From Flavobacterium branchiarum (GTDB lineage: Bacteria > Bacteroidota > Bacteroidia > Flavobacteriales > Flavobacteriaceae), in NCBI RefSeq assembly GCF_030409845.1, contig NZ_JAUFQQ010000003.1, positions 2,356,001-2,420,000 on the forward strand: 64,000 bases of DNA, read 5' to 3'. Below are positions 17,793-26,159 of this stretch, piece after piece (position 1 is the first letter of the stretch; every line of letters begins with the position of its first letter). A model generated the notes under the pieces. That model did not search any database and was not told where the DNA came from. It worked only from the letters and a program-made list of their open reading frames with translations. A program made the translations under genes and the position numbers.

Positions 17793-18580
17793 TGGAAACA
17801 AAAGAATATATTGAATCTGGTATTTTAGAGCTTTATGTTTATGGATTACTTAGCGAATCTGAAAGTATAGAAGTAGCCACAATGGCGAAGAAACATCACG
17901 AAATTAATGATGAAATTATAGCTATCGAAAAAGCTATAGTAGCACTTTCGTCTAGTTTTTCTCCTTTTCATTCGGTAGCTAATTTTGAGAAAATAAAAGC
18001 CAAACTAGAACTTAAACACAGCAAAGTTATCGATATGAAACCAGCAACTAGTTGGTCTCAATATATGGGCTGGGCTGCAGCTGTACTCTTCTTATTAGGT
18101 TTTGCTTATCAATATGTGCAACTTACTCAAACTAAACAAGCAATAGCGATTGTAGGTAGCGAAAAAGACAAATTAAAAAATGATTATGCATTACTAGATC
18201 AAGAAAATAAAGTTACTGAACAAAACTTAGCTATAGTAAGAGATATTAAAAACACAGGAGTAACTCTTGGCGGACAAGCTATTGCACCACAATCATTTGC
18301 TAAAGCCTATTGGAATAAAAATACTAAAGTAACTTATATCGATGCAGCAGGTCTACCAAAACCTCCAAAAGGGAAAGTATATCAGGTATGGGCGCTTAAA
18401 CTGAGTCCTGTACTTACTCCAACAAGCATTGGTTTATTAAGTGATTTCGATTCTAATAGCCAGAAATTATTTAAAGTTGAAGATACTGGATATGCTGAGG
18501 CTTTTGGTATCACTCTTGAACCTGAAGGCGGAAGTCCAAGTCCTACAATGGATCAGCTATATACTTTAGGAAAGGTTTAA
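17792..18580 (+). CDS. anti-sigma factor with RskA-type C-terminal domain
   Basis: A 262-residue protein with a cytoplasmic N-terminal region (ESGILELYVYGLLSESE) that resembles anti-sigma ZAS-like helices but has no zinc ligands. One membrane segment (~90-107, GWAAAVLFLLGFAYQYV) and a short coiled coil follow. The periplasmic domain has the RskA features AYWNKNTKVTYIDAAGLPKPP, GKVYQVWALK and FGITLEPEGGSPSPT. It should hold the adjacent sigma factor at the membrane until signalled. Its start overlaps the sigma factor stop by one base. Confidence 0.87.
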   Translation: METKEYIESGILELYVYGLLSESESIEVATMAKKHHEINDEIIAIEKAIVALSSSFSPFHSVANFEKIKAKLELKHSKVIDMKPATSWSQYMGWAAAVLFLLGFAYQYVQLTQTKQAIAIVGSEKDKLKNDYALLDQENKVTEQNLAIVRDIKNTGVTLGGQAIAPQSFAKAYWNKNTKVTYIDAAGLPKPPKGKVYQVWALKLSPVLTPTSIGLLSDFDSNSQKLFKVEDTGYAEAFGITLEPEGGSPSPTMDQLYTLGKV

Positions 18581-18603
18581 AAAACAACATCTTATAAAAT
18601 TTA

Positions 18604-18639
18604 AAACGCATATTAATTAATTTTGATATGCGTTTTTTT
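18604..18639 (+). terminator. rho-independent terminator of the sigma/anti-sigma operon
   Basis: A 10-bp stem AAACGCATAT/ATATGCGTTT is followed by T residues, 24 bp after the anti-sigma stop. Confidence 0.85.
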
Positions 18640-18680
18640 ATTATTTTTAAAAACTAAACTAACCAACACCAATTTAATTT

Positions 18681-19088
18681 ATGAATGGTACTTTTATCTT
18701 AAGAGTTGCAGTGGCTATTATTTTACTTACCCACAGTGTTTTTGGAATATTTGATAATGGAATTAATGATTTTGGAAATCTATATTTAAATCAAATAGGC
18801 TTTGCTCCTTTTGGTGTATTCCTTGCTTGGTCAATAAAGCTCTCACATATTGTCGCTGCCATTCTTTTACTTATTAATAAATACATCAACTTCGCTGCAA
18901 TTGTAACTATTTTAATATTTTTCATGGGAATTATTTTAGTTCATTTTAAAGAAGGCTGGTTTGTAGTTGGAGGTGGTCGAAACGGAATGGAATATAACTT
19001 TTTACTGATTTGTGTTTTATTAGCAATAATGTTTCTAAGTAATAAAGGTTCTGAGGCTCTGAGCGACAAAGGTTCAAAGGTTGCTTAG
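18681..19088 (+). CDS. DoxX-like small membrane protein
   Basis: The 135-residue protein has four predicted membrane segments and a DoxX-like order (LRVAVAIILLTHSVFGI, FGVFLAWSIKLSHIVAAILLL, IVTILIFFMGIILVHF, YNFLLICVLLAIMFL). DoxX proteins are poorly understood membrane proteins, some linked to redox functions. The last 13 residues (GSEALSDKGSKVA) are encoded by DNA of the GGTTCTGAGG/AAGGTTCAAAGGT repeat type seen at 21.06-21.13 kb. The natural C-terminus has therefore probably been replaced or extended by a repeat. Confidence 0.7.
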   Translation: MNGTFILRVAVAIILLTHSVFGIFDNGINDFGNLYLNQIGFAPFGVFLAWSIKLSHIVAAILLLINKYINFAAIVTILIFFMGIILVHFKEGWFVVGGGRNGMEYNFLLICVLLAIMFLSNKGSEALSDKGSKVA

Positions 19089-19089
19089 T
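19046..19089. repeat. repeat module overlapping the DoxX gene end
   Basis: GGTTCTGAGGCTCTGAGC and AAAGGTTCAAAGGTTGCT match the style of the repeat at 21057-21130. The stop codon of the DoxX-like gene lies at its edge. Confidence 0.5.
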
Positions 19090-19278
19090 TTGTGCAAAAA
19101 ATAGTTTTATTTATAAGCGAATTAAAGCCTAATATTTTCCTTTGATTCTTATAGAACAACTTACTTTTAAGAGTCTTTAATCTCAAAACAGCCACAAACT
19201 TGTCTCTCTTACAAAGGAAATAGCACGACAGTGACTCACGCAGATTTAGCTTTTTTTTTAAGGAATTGTTATAAATAT

Positions 19279-19305
19279 AAAGGTTCAACTTCTGGTTAAA
19301 CCTTT
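19279..19305 (-). terminator. possible terminator of the SUKH gene
   Basis: AAAGGTT.AAC pairs with GTT.AACCTTT with one mismatch, 23 bp after the stop of the minus-strand SUKH gene. The T-tract is weak. Confidence 0.4.
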
Positions 19306-19327
19306 ATGTTTATCTCGAATGGATATT

Positions 19328-19975
19328 TTAATCTAGATCCATAAATCCAAATTCTTCTTCCATTTTTATAAAATCTTCTTTGGTTTGTGTAGAAACAAAC
19401 AAAGGATAATCCTCAAATAAATTTCCACTATCATCTACAAAGTACCAAATGAGTTTTCTGTCATTTTCATAAATAATCCAATTATTATGATCTACAACTT
19501 TTTGCCAATTATCTGTCATTAATTGTTCTATAAATTCTGGTAACTCCTCATCATCTAAATCATAGATTGCTCCAGAAAATTGATATCCTCCTTCTGCACA
19601 TTGTCCATATAGCATCATTTCTAGAAAATCAGAAAGTAATATTTCTTCTGAATTCCAAATTGCATTATCTATATTTTGGGCTTGGTAAACTAATGAATCG
19701 TCACTTTCCGTATTAACTCCCCAATAACAAACGGTCTGATTTTCTTCTAAAAAAACTAATTTACCATCTTCATAAAACAGATTTTCAGGTTTAATAAATC
19801 TGTGAAATGATGTCATAAAAATATCCAATTTTCCAATCGTTATATAAAACTCTTTTAGTGTTGCTGGTATTCCTTGTCCTAATTTAGTTTCGACTTCCTT
19901 AATTGAAGTAACATCATATCCATCAGCATTGGTCAATGAACGACCTAATAGTTTTTCAGCAATTTTTTTTATCAT
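19328..19975 (-). CDS. SMI1/KNR4 (SUKH) family protein
   Basis: This 215-residue acidic protein shows the SUKH fold pattern: an N-terminal helix, then SIKEVETKLGQGIPATLKEFY (the conserved 'P.LK.FY...G' segment), a central ENLFYEDGKLVFLEENQTVCYWGV, and VYQAQNID. SUKH proteins are often immunity proteins against secreted toxins, but many are housekeeping or orphan. No toxin gene is adjacent. A second SUKH protein is encoded at 52.3 kb. Confidence 0.75.
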   Translation of the reverse strand: MIKKIAEKLLGRSLTNADGYDVTSIKEVETKLGQGIPATLKEFYITIGKLDIFMTSFHRFIKPENLFYEDGKLVFLEENQTVCYWGVNTESDDSLVYQAQNIDNAIWNSEEILLSDFLEMMLYGQCAEGGYQFSGAIYDLDDEELPEFIEQLMTDNWQKVVDHNNWIIYENDRKLIWYFVDDSGNLFEDYPLFVSTQTKEDFIKMEEEFGFMDLD

Positions 19976-20185
19976 ACTCTTCTAATTAATCATACTTATT
20001 CTATTTTAAGCATGTTCACAAAAATACTTAATTCTTATTTTATTCCCACATTTAAATCAACCATATACTCTTTTCATAGAGTAATCTAACTCTTATCATT
20101 CATCTAAAAAAAATACATAAAACTAAACACTAATTATTTACACAAATATTAGTTAAATTTATTTATTTTAAAAATTCATATCGTA

Positions 20186-20197
20186 ATATTGCAATAT
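20186..20197. promoter_or_regulatory. arsR: palindrome ATATTGCAATAT, likely ArsR operator
   Basis: A perfect 12-bp palindrome lies 14 bp before the arsR start and is preceded by ATATCGTA, giving three ATAT half-sites in a row. ArsR/SmtB repressors bind AT-rich dyads at their own promoters, so autoregulation is likely. Confidence 0.55.
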
Positions 20198-20211
20198 AAA
20201 TATATAAACTC

Positions 20212-20547
20212 ATGGGAGCTACTAAAACTGATTTCTTTACCGATAAACAAAACGAACTTGCTATTCTCACAAAAGCGTTGGGACATCCTGCAAGGATAGC
20301 GATTATTGAATACTTAATTAAGGTAAATGCTTGTATTTGCGGTGATATTGTAAACGAATTACCTCTTTCGCAACCTACCGTTTCACAGCATCTTAAAGAG
20401 CTAAAAAATGCAGGTCTGATAAAAGGAAGTGTCGAAGGAAATGCTATTTGTTATTGTATTGATGAAACTGGATTCGAAAAAATAAAGGCTTTTTTTCAAG
20501 AAGTCGCTACCCATTTAGAGAAAAGAAATAATGAATGTTGTTACTAA
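20212..20547 (+). CDS. arsR: ArsR/SmtB family transcriptional repressor
   Basis: The 111-residue winged-helix protein has LTKALGHPARIAIIEYL, then NACICGDIVNELPLSQPTVSQHLKELKNAGLI (recognition helix) and the wing GSVEGNAICYCID. The pair CIC in the alpha-3 region is near the ELCVCDL arsenic/metal site of ArsR, and additional cysteines sit at the C-terminus (NECCY). It probably represses its own operon until a thiophilic metalloid binds. DUF6428 follows after 16 bp; the usual arsenate reductase and efflux genes do not follow. Confidence 0.88.
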   Translation: MGATKTDFFTDKQNELAILTKALGHPARIAIIEYLIKVNACICGDIVNELPLSQPTVSQHLKELKNAGLIKGSVEGNAICYCIDETGFEKIKAFFQEVATHLEKRNNECCY

Positions 20548-20563
20548 TTAAAAAACACAAAAT

Positions 20564-21049
20564 ATGAAACTTTCAGAAATTAAAAACATATTAAAAACCG
20601 TTGAAGCTATAAACTTTCAACTACCTGATGGAACATATGTTCCTGAATATTTCCACGTAACTGAAGTTGGTTTAATCACCAAAAACTTTATAGATTGTGG
20701 AGGAACTGTTCGCAAAGAAACAGTTGTAAATTTTCAACTTTGGGATGCAAATGATTATGACCATCGATTAAAACCACAAAAACTAGTTCATATCATAGAA
20801 CTTTCTGAGAAAGTATTGTTTCCTATAACAAACGAGATTGAAGATTATGAAATTGAAGTAGAATATCAAGACATAACTATTGGCAAATACGATTTAGATT
20901 TCAACGGTAAAGATTTTGTCTTACTCAATAAACAAACTGCTTGCCTTGCAATGGATAAATGCGGTATTCCATCAGAGAAGCAAAAAGTAGCTCTTGCAGA
21001 TATCTCTGCTAAACCAAACTCTTGTACTCCTGGAGGTGGTTGTTGTTAA
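20564..21049 (+). CDS. DUF6428 family protein
   Basis: The 161-residue soluble protein matches a family usually encoded right after arsR in Bacteroidota (KNILKTVEAINFQLPDGTYVPEYFHVTEVG, then FIDCGGTVRKETVVNFQLW). The C-terminus ends in a cysteine-rich tail (SCTPGGGCC), which with DCGG and MDKCG suggests metalloid or metal binding. Its function is unknown. The gene is followed directly by a repeat block instead of the expected arsC-like phosphatase and arsenite transporter genes. Confidence 0.75.
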   Translation: MKLSEIKNILKTVEAINFQLPDGTYVPEYFHVTEVGLITKNFIDCGGTVRKETVVNFQLWDANDYDHRLKPQKLVHIIELSEKVLFPITNEIEDYEIEVEYQDITIGKYDLDFNGKDFVLLNKQTACLAMDKCGIPSEKQKVALADISAKPNSCTPGGGCC

Positions 21050-21056
21050 TATTTTT

Positions 21057-21360
21057 TGAAGGTTCTGAGGTGCTAAGTTGCTAAGGTTCTAAGCTATGTA
21101 GATTCAAAGGCTCAAAGGTACAAAGGTTTTATACATTGCGTAAAGTGCAAACTGAGACTGTTTTTATTTTCGTTTCAAGTTTCAAGTTCTACGCTGAGAC
21201 TGAAAACGGAAATTGTTTTATATTTCAAGTACTGTAGACTGTAAACTGCGACTGCGACTGTCCTTCGACTCCGCTCAGGATGACACTGTAAACTGAGAAC
21301 TGAATACTGAATACTGAGACTGCCCTTCGACTCCGCTCAGGATGACAACTGTTAACTGAG
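21057..21360. repeat. composite interspersed repeat block
   Basis: Three modules follow one another: AAGGTTC/AAAGGT phrases (21057-21130), then AAACTGAGACTG phrases mixed with TTTCAAGTTTCAAGTTC, then two copies of CCTTCGACTCCGCTCAGGATGACA. From memory, the last phrase is a widespread interspersed repeat in Bacteroidota. The same modules occur in the opposite orientation at 26.2-26.6 kb and again at 39.0-39.3 kb. No gene is seen. Confidence 0.8.
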
Positions 21361-21374
21361 AAAAACATTAAATA

Positions 21375-21408
21375 AAAAAAGGTTCAACCGTAAAGTTGAA
21401 CCTTTTTT
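21375..21408 (-). terminator. rho-independent terminator of ccsBA
   Basis: A 14-bp stem (AAAAAAGGTTCAAC) with a 6-base loop lies 19 bp after the ccsBA stop, with T-runs on both strands. Confidence 0.88.
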
Positions 21409-21426
21409 ATGTGAATTAATAATCTC

Positions 21427-24400
21427 TTATTTTTTATAATACTTTCGGTATTTTGGGTAAGACAAAGCTCCTATTAAGGTTATTGCACCTAAAGAATACC
21501 AAATCCAATCTAATGAATGTGCTTCACCACTTGCGTAAGAGTGTAATCCTACTAAGTGAAAGTTTACTCCATAATAAGTAAATAAGATTGAAATAAATGC
21601 AAACATACTCATTAGGTTAAAAAACCATTTTCCTCTTAAGGCAGGTACAAAACGAGCGTGAATTACAAATGCATAAACCATAATACTGATTAATGCCCAA
21701 GTTTCTTTTGGATCCCATCCCCAGTAACGTCCCCAACTTTCGTTGGCCCATTGACCTCCAAGGAAGTTTCCAATACTAAGCATAATCAAACCAATAGTCA
21801 ATGCCATCTCGTTGATGTATGTAATTTCTTGAATGTTTAAATCCATCTTGGCTTTGTTGTTCTTATTGGTAAAGAAAATCAATAACAACGATACAAAACC
21901 TAATATCATTCCTAATGCAAATGGTCCGTAACTAGCAACAATTACTGCTACGTGTATCATTAACCAGTATGAATTAAGAACAGGCTGTAAATTAGCTATT
22001 TCTGGATCAATCCAGTTCATATAAGCTGCCATTAAAATCATTGCTGTTACGAATGCAGATGACGCAACGGTTAATTTTGATTTTCTATCAAAAGCCAAAC
22101 CAAAGAACATTGTTGCCCAAGCCACATATACTATAGATTCATATGCATTACTCCATGGTGCATGTCCTGCAATATACCAACGTGCTATTAATCCTAATGT
22201 GTGTAAACCAAATAACACTCCAATTATAACGTGAAATACATTTATCGTGATACGTAATGCTTTTTTCTCAAAGAATATATTTACAATAGTAAATACAAAC
22301 ATTAAAATTGAAGCCGTCATATACCAATACAGAAGCTTCTTAAATACATCGTATTTATTATACAATATCTCCGAAGTAATTTTCTCCTCGCTTGGGCGAA
22401 CTTTACTTCCAAATTTCTTTTGGAATCCGTTGATGCTTTCTAGTAATTCATCGGCTTGTTTGAAATCTTTTGTAATCGAAGCATTATTTAAAGATGCAAA
22501 ATACATAGGTAAAATTTGCTTCACATAAGTTTCGTCCATTCCTTTTAAACCAGCATTACTAATCTCTAAGTATGAAATCCATTTGTTGTTTGGATCATTT
22601 GGTATTGGAAAAATCTTTAATATACTTCCGCTTAAAGCCGATTCCATTAAATTTACCTTTTTATCCGTTTCGATAAAATCTTTCTCAAACTGATTTGGGT
22701 TCGCGGCTTTATAAGCTGCATCTAAATACGGAGATAATTTGTAGTTTCCTTTCTCATCAAAGAATTTAACAAATGGAGCCAATTTTGCATCCTTATCAAT
22801 TCCAATAATTTTACGAATACTATCATTTCCTGATTTAATATATATAATCGGAATTTCTATCCAAACCTGAGCGTATTGCGTCATTGACAAAAATACCTGA
22901 TCAGAATTCATTCCATTATACGTATCATCATGACTTACTTTTCTCAATAATTCTGATGAGAAAGTATTAATAGGCTTCATTCTTCCACCTGCATCCTGAA
23001 TAATCAAACGACCAAATTTGGCTGCATGTTCTTTTGGTGCTTTGTAGATATTTATTAATGAATCAAGTTGTTTTTGACTTGGAGGTCTCGTAACGTGGTT
23101 AGCATGATTCTTTGGATCTTTAGTCTTTGTTTCATGCTCGTGATTATGGTCTTTTGCATGGTCATGATTAGGATCAGTACTATGCGCTGCATGATCATGG
23201 TCATGATCGTGATCGTGGTCATGTTGCTCTTGTGCAAATCCATTAAAACTCAACATTAAAACTAAAATAGTAATAAGTTTTGCTTTCTTATTTTTCACTA
23301 CTTCTAACTTGCGCTTTAAGTCTGCAAAACGAGAATGTTTAGTAAACATAATTGCCATTAGTCCAAAATACAATAAATAGTAACCAAAATAAGTTAAAGA
23401 TGTTCCCCAGTAATCATGATTTACTGATAAAACTGTTCCTTTTTCATCTGGGTCAAACGAAGATTGAAAAAATCTGTATCCTCTATAGTCTAATACATTA
23501 TTCATATAGATTCTAGCATCAAATGTTTTTGTTGAATCTATAACCGTTACTTTACTTTCGTAAGAAGAATAACTTTTTTCTGTTCCAGGATATTTTTCAG
23601 CAATAAAATCATTTAATTTAATTTTAAAAGGCAAGATATAAGCTTTACTTCCGTAGAAGAAAGTATAATCGATGTTTCCAACTTTAACAGTTTTAAAATC
23701 TCCAATTCTACCTTTAGATCCTAATAAAGTTACTTCTTTTTCTTGTCCTTCGGCTTTTAATACTACAGTCAAAGCATCTTCATGTGTTTTGGCCTTGTAA
23801 TCATTATTTGATTCGTAAGCAATAACTCCTTTTACAGCAGGATCTGGAAATACAATACGTATATCTCCGATGCTATATAAAGAACGCATCATTAAAGGCT
23901 GTACATTATCTTTGGTAACTTTTCCTTTGAATTTATCGGCCATACGCATAAAATCTCCTTCAAAAGGGGTCTGAATCGTATAGGTCTCACCTGTTGTATT
24001 GATATTGATTGCTCCTTCGGTAGGTTTATTCAATGCAAATAATACATTGTGAATATTTTGTACCTCGCCATCTTTAAGAAAATGTTCTTCACGTCCACCT
24101 TCACCAGCTTCTACCAATTTTAAATATAAAATTCCGTTAGCGTCTGGCTTAACAACTTCTTTGGCTCCCATAATAAAGTCTTTGTATTCAACTTCAAATG
24201 GAGTTTCATTGAATTTACCTGAGATACTAAAATCGTTATTAGTTACTGGAGATAATAATAAGTTTTTCTCAAATACACGACGTTTCATTTCGCCTTTATA
24301 TTCCCCATCTGCAAAAACAGTAAGGAAAACTTTATCTGAATATACTTGATTTTCGGTAGCTCCTTCTCTAATTGGCATCATTCCTTCATAACTGATATAA

Positions 24401-24690
24401 CGAGTTATGAAAGCGCCTAAAAGAATAAAGATGAAAGCTAAGTGCAATAATAAAGTTGCCCATTTTTCTTTTTTATGCAATTGGTATCTTTTAATATTTC
24501 CGAAGAAATTAATCAAAAAGAAGACCATTATGACCTCAAACCACCATGCATTGTATATAAAAATTCTAGCTGTGTCGGTATTATACTTACTTTCTATAAA
24601 GGTCCCGACCCCCATTGCAATTGCAAATACTATAAAAAGGACAGCCATTAATCGTGTAGAAAACAAAAAGGAGAATATTTTTTTATCCAT
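21427..24690 (-). CDS. ccsBA: fused ResB-CcsA cytochrome c biogenesis protein
   Basis: This System II cytochrome c maturation protein carries heme across the membrane and attaches it to apocytochromes. The start chosen is the ATG at 24690 (MDKKIFSF), 11 codons inside the longest frame. The N-terminal half is ResB/CcsB-like (four membrane segments, large periplasmic region). The C-terminal third is CcsA with the heme motif WGWDPKETW near residue 990 and flanking histidines. Near residue 480 an internal signal-peptide-like segment ends in GFAQ, followed by a histidine/aspartate-rich run of about 40 residues (HDHDHDHDHDH and more), an unusual extra. Confidence 0.9.
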   Translation of the reverse strand: MDKKIFSFLFSTRLMAVLFIVFAIAMGVGTFIESKYNTDTARIFIYNAWWFEVIMVFFLINFFGNIKRYQLHKKEKWATLLLHLAFIFILLGAFITRYISYEGMMPIREGATENQVYSDKVFLTVFADGEYKGEMKRRVFEKNLLLSPVTNNDFSISGKFNETPFEVEYKDFIMGAKEVVKPDANGILYLKLVEAGEGGREEHFLKDGEVQNIHNVLFALNKPTEGAININTTGETYTIQTPFEGDFMRMADKFKGKVTKDNVQPLMMRSLYSIGDIRIVFPDPAVKGVIAYESNNDYKAKTHEDALTVVLKAEGQEKEVTLLGSKGRIGDFKTVKVGNIDYTFFYGSKAYILPFKIKLNDFIAEKYPGTEKSYSSYESKVTVIDSTKTFDARIYMNNVLDYRGYRFFQSSFDPDEKGTVLSVNHDYWGTSLTYFGYYLLYFGLMAIMFTKHSRFADLKRKLEVVKNKKAKLITILVLMLSFNGFAQEQHDHDHDHDHDHAAHSTDPNHDHAKDHNHEHETKTKDPKNHANHVTRPPSQKQLDSLINIYKAPKEHAAKFGRLIIQDAGGRMKPINTFSSELLRKVSHDDTYNGMNSDQVFLSMTQYAQVWIEIPIIYIKSGNDSIRKIIGIDKDAKLAPFVKFFDEKGNYKLSPYLDAAYKAANPNQFEKDFIETDKKVNLMESALSGSILKIFPIPNDPNNKWISYLEISNAGLKGMDETYVKQILPMYFASLNNASITKDFKQADELLESINGFQKKFGSKVRPSEEKITSEILYNKYDVFKKLLYWYMTASILMFVFTIVNIFFEKKALRITINVFHVIIGVLFGLHTLGLIARWYIAGHAPWSNAYESIVYVAWATMFFGLAFDRKSKLTVASSAFVTAMILMAAYMNWIDPEIANLQPVLNSYWLMIHVAVIVASYGPFALGMILGFVSLLLIFFTNKNNKAKMDLNIQEITYINEMALTIGLIMLSIGNFLGGQWANESWGRYWGWDPKETWALISIMVYAFVIHARFVPALRGKWFFNLMSMFAFISILFTYYGVNFHLVGLHSYASGEAHSLDWIWYSLGAITLIGALSYPKYRKYYKK

Positions 24691-24873
24691 TACTAAGGAA
24701 TTACATTTTATAAAGTGGCACAAAAGTACTTAAAATGTTGACTCAAATATTTGTGATTTTGTTAATTAAATCCAAAATAAAACACTTTAACGACTCCGTA
24801 AGTAGTTTTTTACTTATTAAACACATTTTACAAATGAACTTAACTAGTAACGGGAGTCCTTTAAAAAAAAATG

Positions 24874-24881
24874 CTAATTTT
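24874..24881 (+). promoter_or_regulatory. candidate -7 element (TAATTTTG)
   Basis: TAATTTTG matches TAnnTTTG but lies only 5 bp before the ATG of the DUF2520 gene and lacks a -33 TTTG. If used, the transcript would be nearly leaderless. Confidence 0.3.
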
Positions 24882-24886
24882 GCAAT

Positions 24887-25648
24887 ATGATTAAAATATC
24901 ACTTATTGGGTCAGGAAATGTATCTCAACATTTAATAAATGCTTTCGCAAAAAACAGTGCGATTGAACTTATTGAAGTGTATTCTAGAACTAAAAAAGAA
25001 ATATCTCCTCTACTCGATTCTAATAAAATTGTAACTGATTTTACTCAGTTAAAAGACGCCGATTTGTATATTATTGCCGTTTCGGATGATGCAATTTACA
25101 AGGTTTCCGAGCAATTGCCTTTCAATAACAAACTAGTTGTTCACACTTCTGGAACTGCTTCTTTAGAGTCAATTAATACCAAAAACAGAAGCGGTGTTTT
25201 TTATCCATTACAAACATTTACAAAGAATAAAGAAGTCGATTTTAAGACTATTCCCCTTTGTTTAGAGGCTGAAAATAATGCTGACTATTTAGTCCTTGAA
25301 ACGGTTGCCAAAAGCATTTCGGATGCCGTTTACGCTATCAGTTCTGAACAGCGCAAAGCATTACATGTTGCTGCTGTTTTTGTGAATAATTTTACCAATC
25401 ATTTGTACCAAATCGGACAGGAAATTTGCGAAGAACATCAGGTTTCATTCGATATCCTAAAACCTTTAATAGCAGAAACTGCCAATAAAACCAATACGCT
25501 TTCTCCAATTGACGCTCAAACTGGCCCTGCTAAACGAAATGACATCACAACAATCAAATCACATTTGAGTTATTTATCAGATGAAAATCAAAAAAACATA
25601 TACACATTACTAACAAAATCTATACAAAATAATGGCAAAAAGTTATAA
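24887..25648 (+). CDS. Rossmann-like and DUF2520 domain protein
   Basis: The 253-residue protein begins with a dinucleotide-binding motif (ISLIGSGNVSQHL) and a Rossmann-like domain with IIAVSDDAI and HTSGTASLESI. A DUF2520 helical domain follows (SSEQRKALHVAAVFVNNFTNHL and TGPAKRNDITTIKSHL). It resembles pyrroline-5-carboxylate reductase-type or ketopantoate-type dehydrogenases, but no reaction is assigned. Its 3' end overlaps the next gene by 17 bp, so they are translationally linked. Confidence 0.85.
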   Translation: MIKISLIGSGNVSQHLINAFAKNSAIELIEVYSRTKKEISPLLDSNKIVTDFTQLKDADLYIIAVSDDAIYKVSEQLPFNNKLVVHTSGTASLESINTKNRSGVFYPLQTFTKNKEVDFKTIPLCLEAENNADYLVLETVAKSISDAVYAISSEQRKALHVAAVFVNNFTNHLYQIGQEICEEHQVSFDILKPLIAETANKTNTLSPIDAQTGPAKRNDITTIKSHLSYLSDENQKNIYTLLTKSIQNNGKKL

Positions 25649-26159
25649 AGAAATAATGAACGACATCACTACTTTTATTTTTGATGTTGACGGTGTACTT
25701 ACAGATAGTTCTGTTTTTGTAACTAATGAAGGAGATATTCTTCGTACTATGAATATTCGTGATGGTTATGCAATGAAAGCAGCTGTTGAAAGTGGGTATA
25801 ACGTATGTATTATTTCTGGCGGAAGCAATGAAGGTGTTCGTATTAGATTACGTAACTTAGGAATTACTGACATTCATTTAGGAACTCCTGATAAAGTAAA
25901 AACTTTTAAAGAATATACTGAACTACATGACATTAACCCTGAGCAAATACTCTACATGGGTGATGATATTCCTGATTACCATGTAATGAAATTAGTAGGT
26001 TTACCAACTTGTCCACAAGATGCAAGTCCAGAAATTAAAACAATTTCTCGCTATATATCGCATGTAAAAGGAGGAAAAGGCGCCGCACGTGATGTAATAG
26101 AACAAGTTATGAAAGTACAAGGAAAGTGGATGGAGCATTTTAGCGGGAAACACGATTAG
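25632..26159 (+). CDS. kdsC: KdsC-like HAD phosphatase
   Basis: The 175-residue protein carries the HAD nucleophile motif FDVDGVLTDSS, the KdsC-type loop NIRDGYAMKAAVESG, ISGG, and the acidic motif MGDDIPDYHVM. It matches 3-deoxy-D-manno-octulosonate 8-phosphate phosphatase, which makes Kdo for lipopolysaccharide, in length and absence of a cap domain. A different sugar phosphate substrate cannot be excluded. It overlaps the DUF2520 gene by 17 bp. The start MAKSYKEIMND is taken; a later ATG (MNDITTF) is possible. Confidence 0.85.
   Translation: MAKSYKEIMNDITTFIFDVDGVLTDSSVFVTNEGDILRTMNIRDGYAMKAAVESGYNVCIISGGSNEGVRIRLRNLGITDIHLGTPDKVKTFKEYTELHDINPEQILYMGDDIPDYHVMKLVGLPTCPQDASPEIKTISRYISHVKGGKGAARDVIEQVMKVQGKWMEHFSGKHD

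Noticed and set aside
19085-19288. A 67-codon frame on the minus strand
   Set aside because: It begins inside a spacer with repeat debris, has no domain or signal, and overlaps the end of the DoxX-like gene.
23055-23259. Two ~62-codon frames rich in Met, Ile and Thr in the CcsBA gene
   Set aside because: They are shadows of the histidine/aspartate repeat in the real frame.
24715-24735. TGGCAC upstream of ccsBA as a third sigma-54 site
   Set aside because: The five-base spacer is not followed by TTG on either reading.
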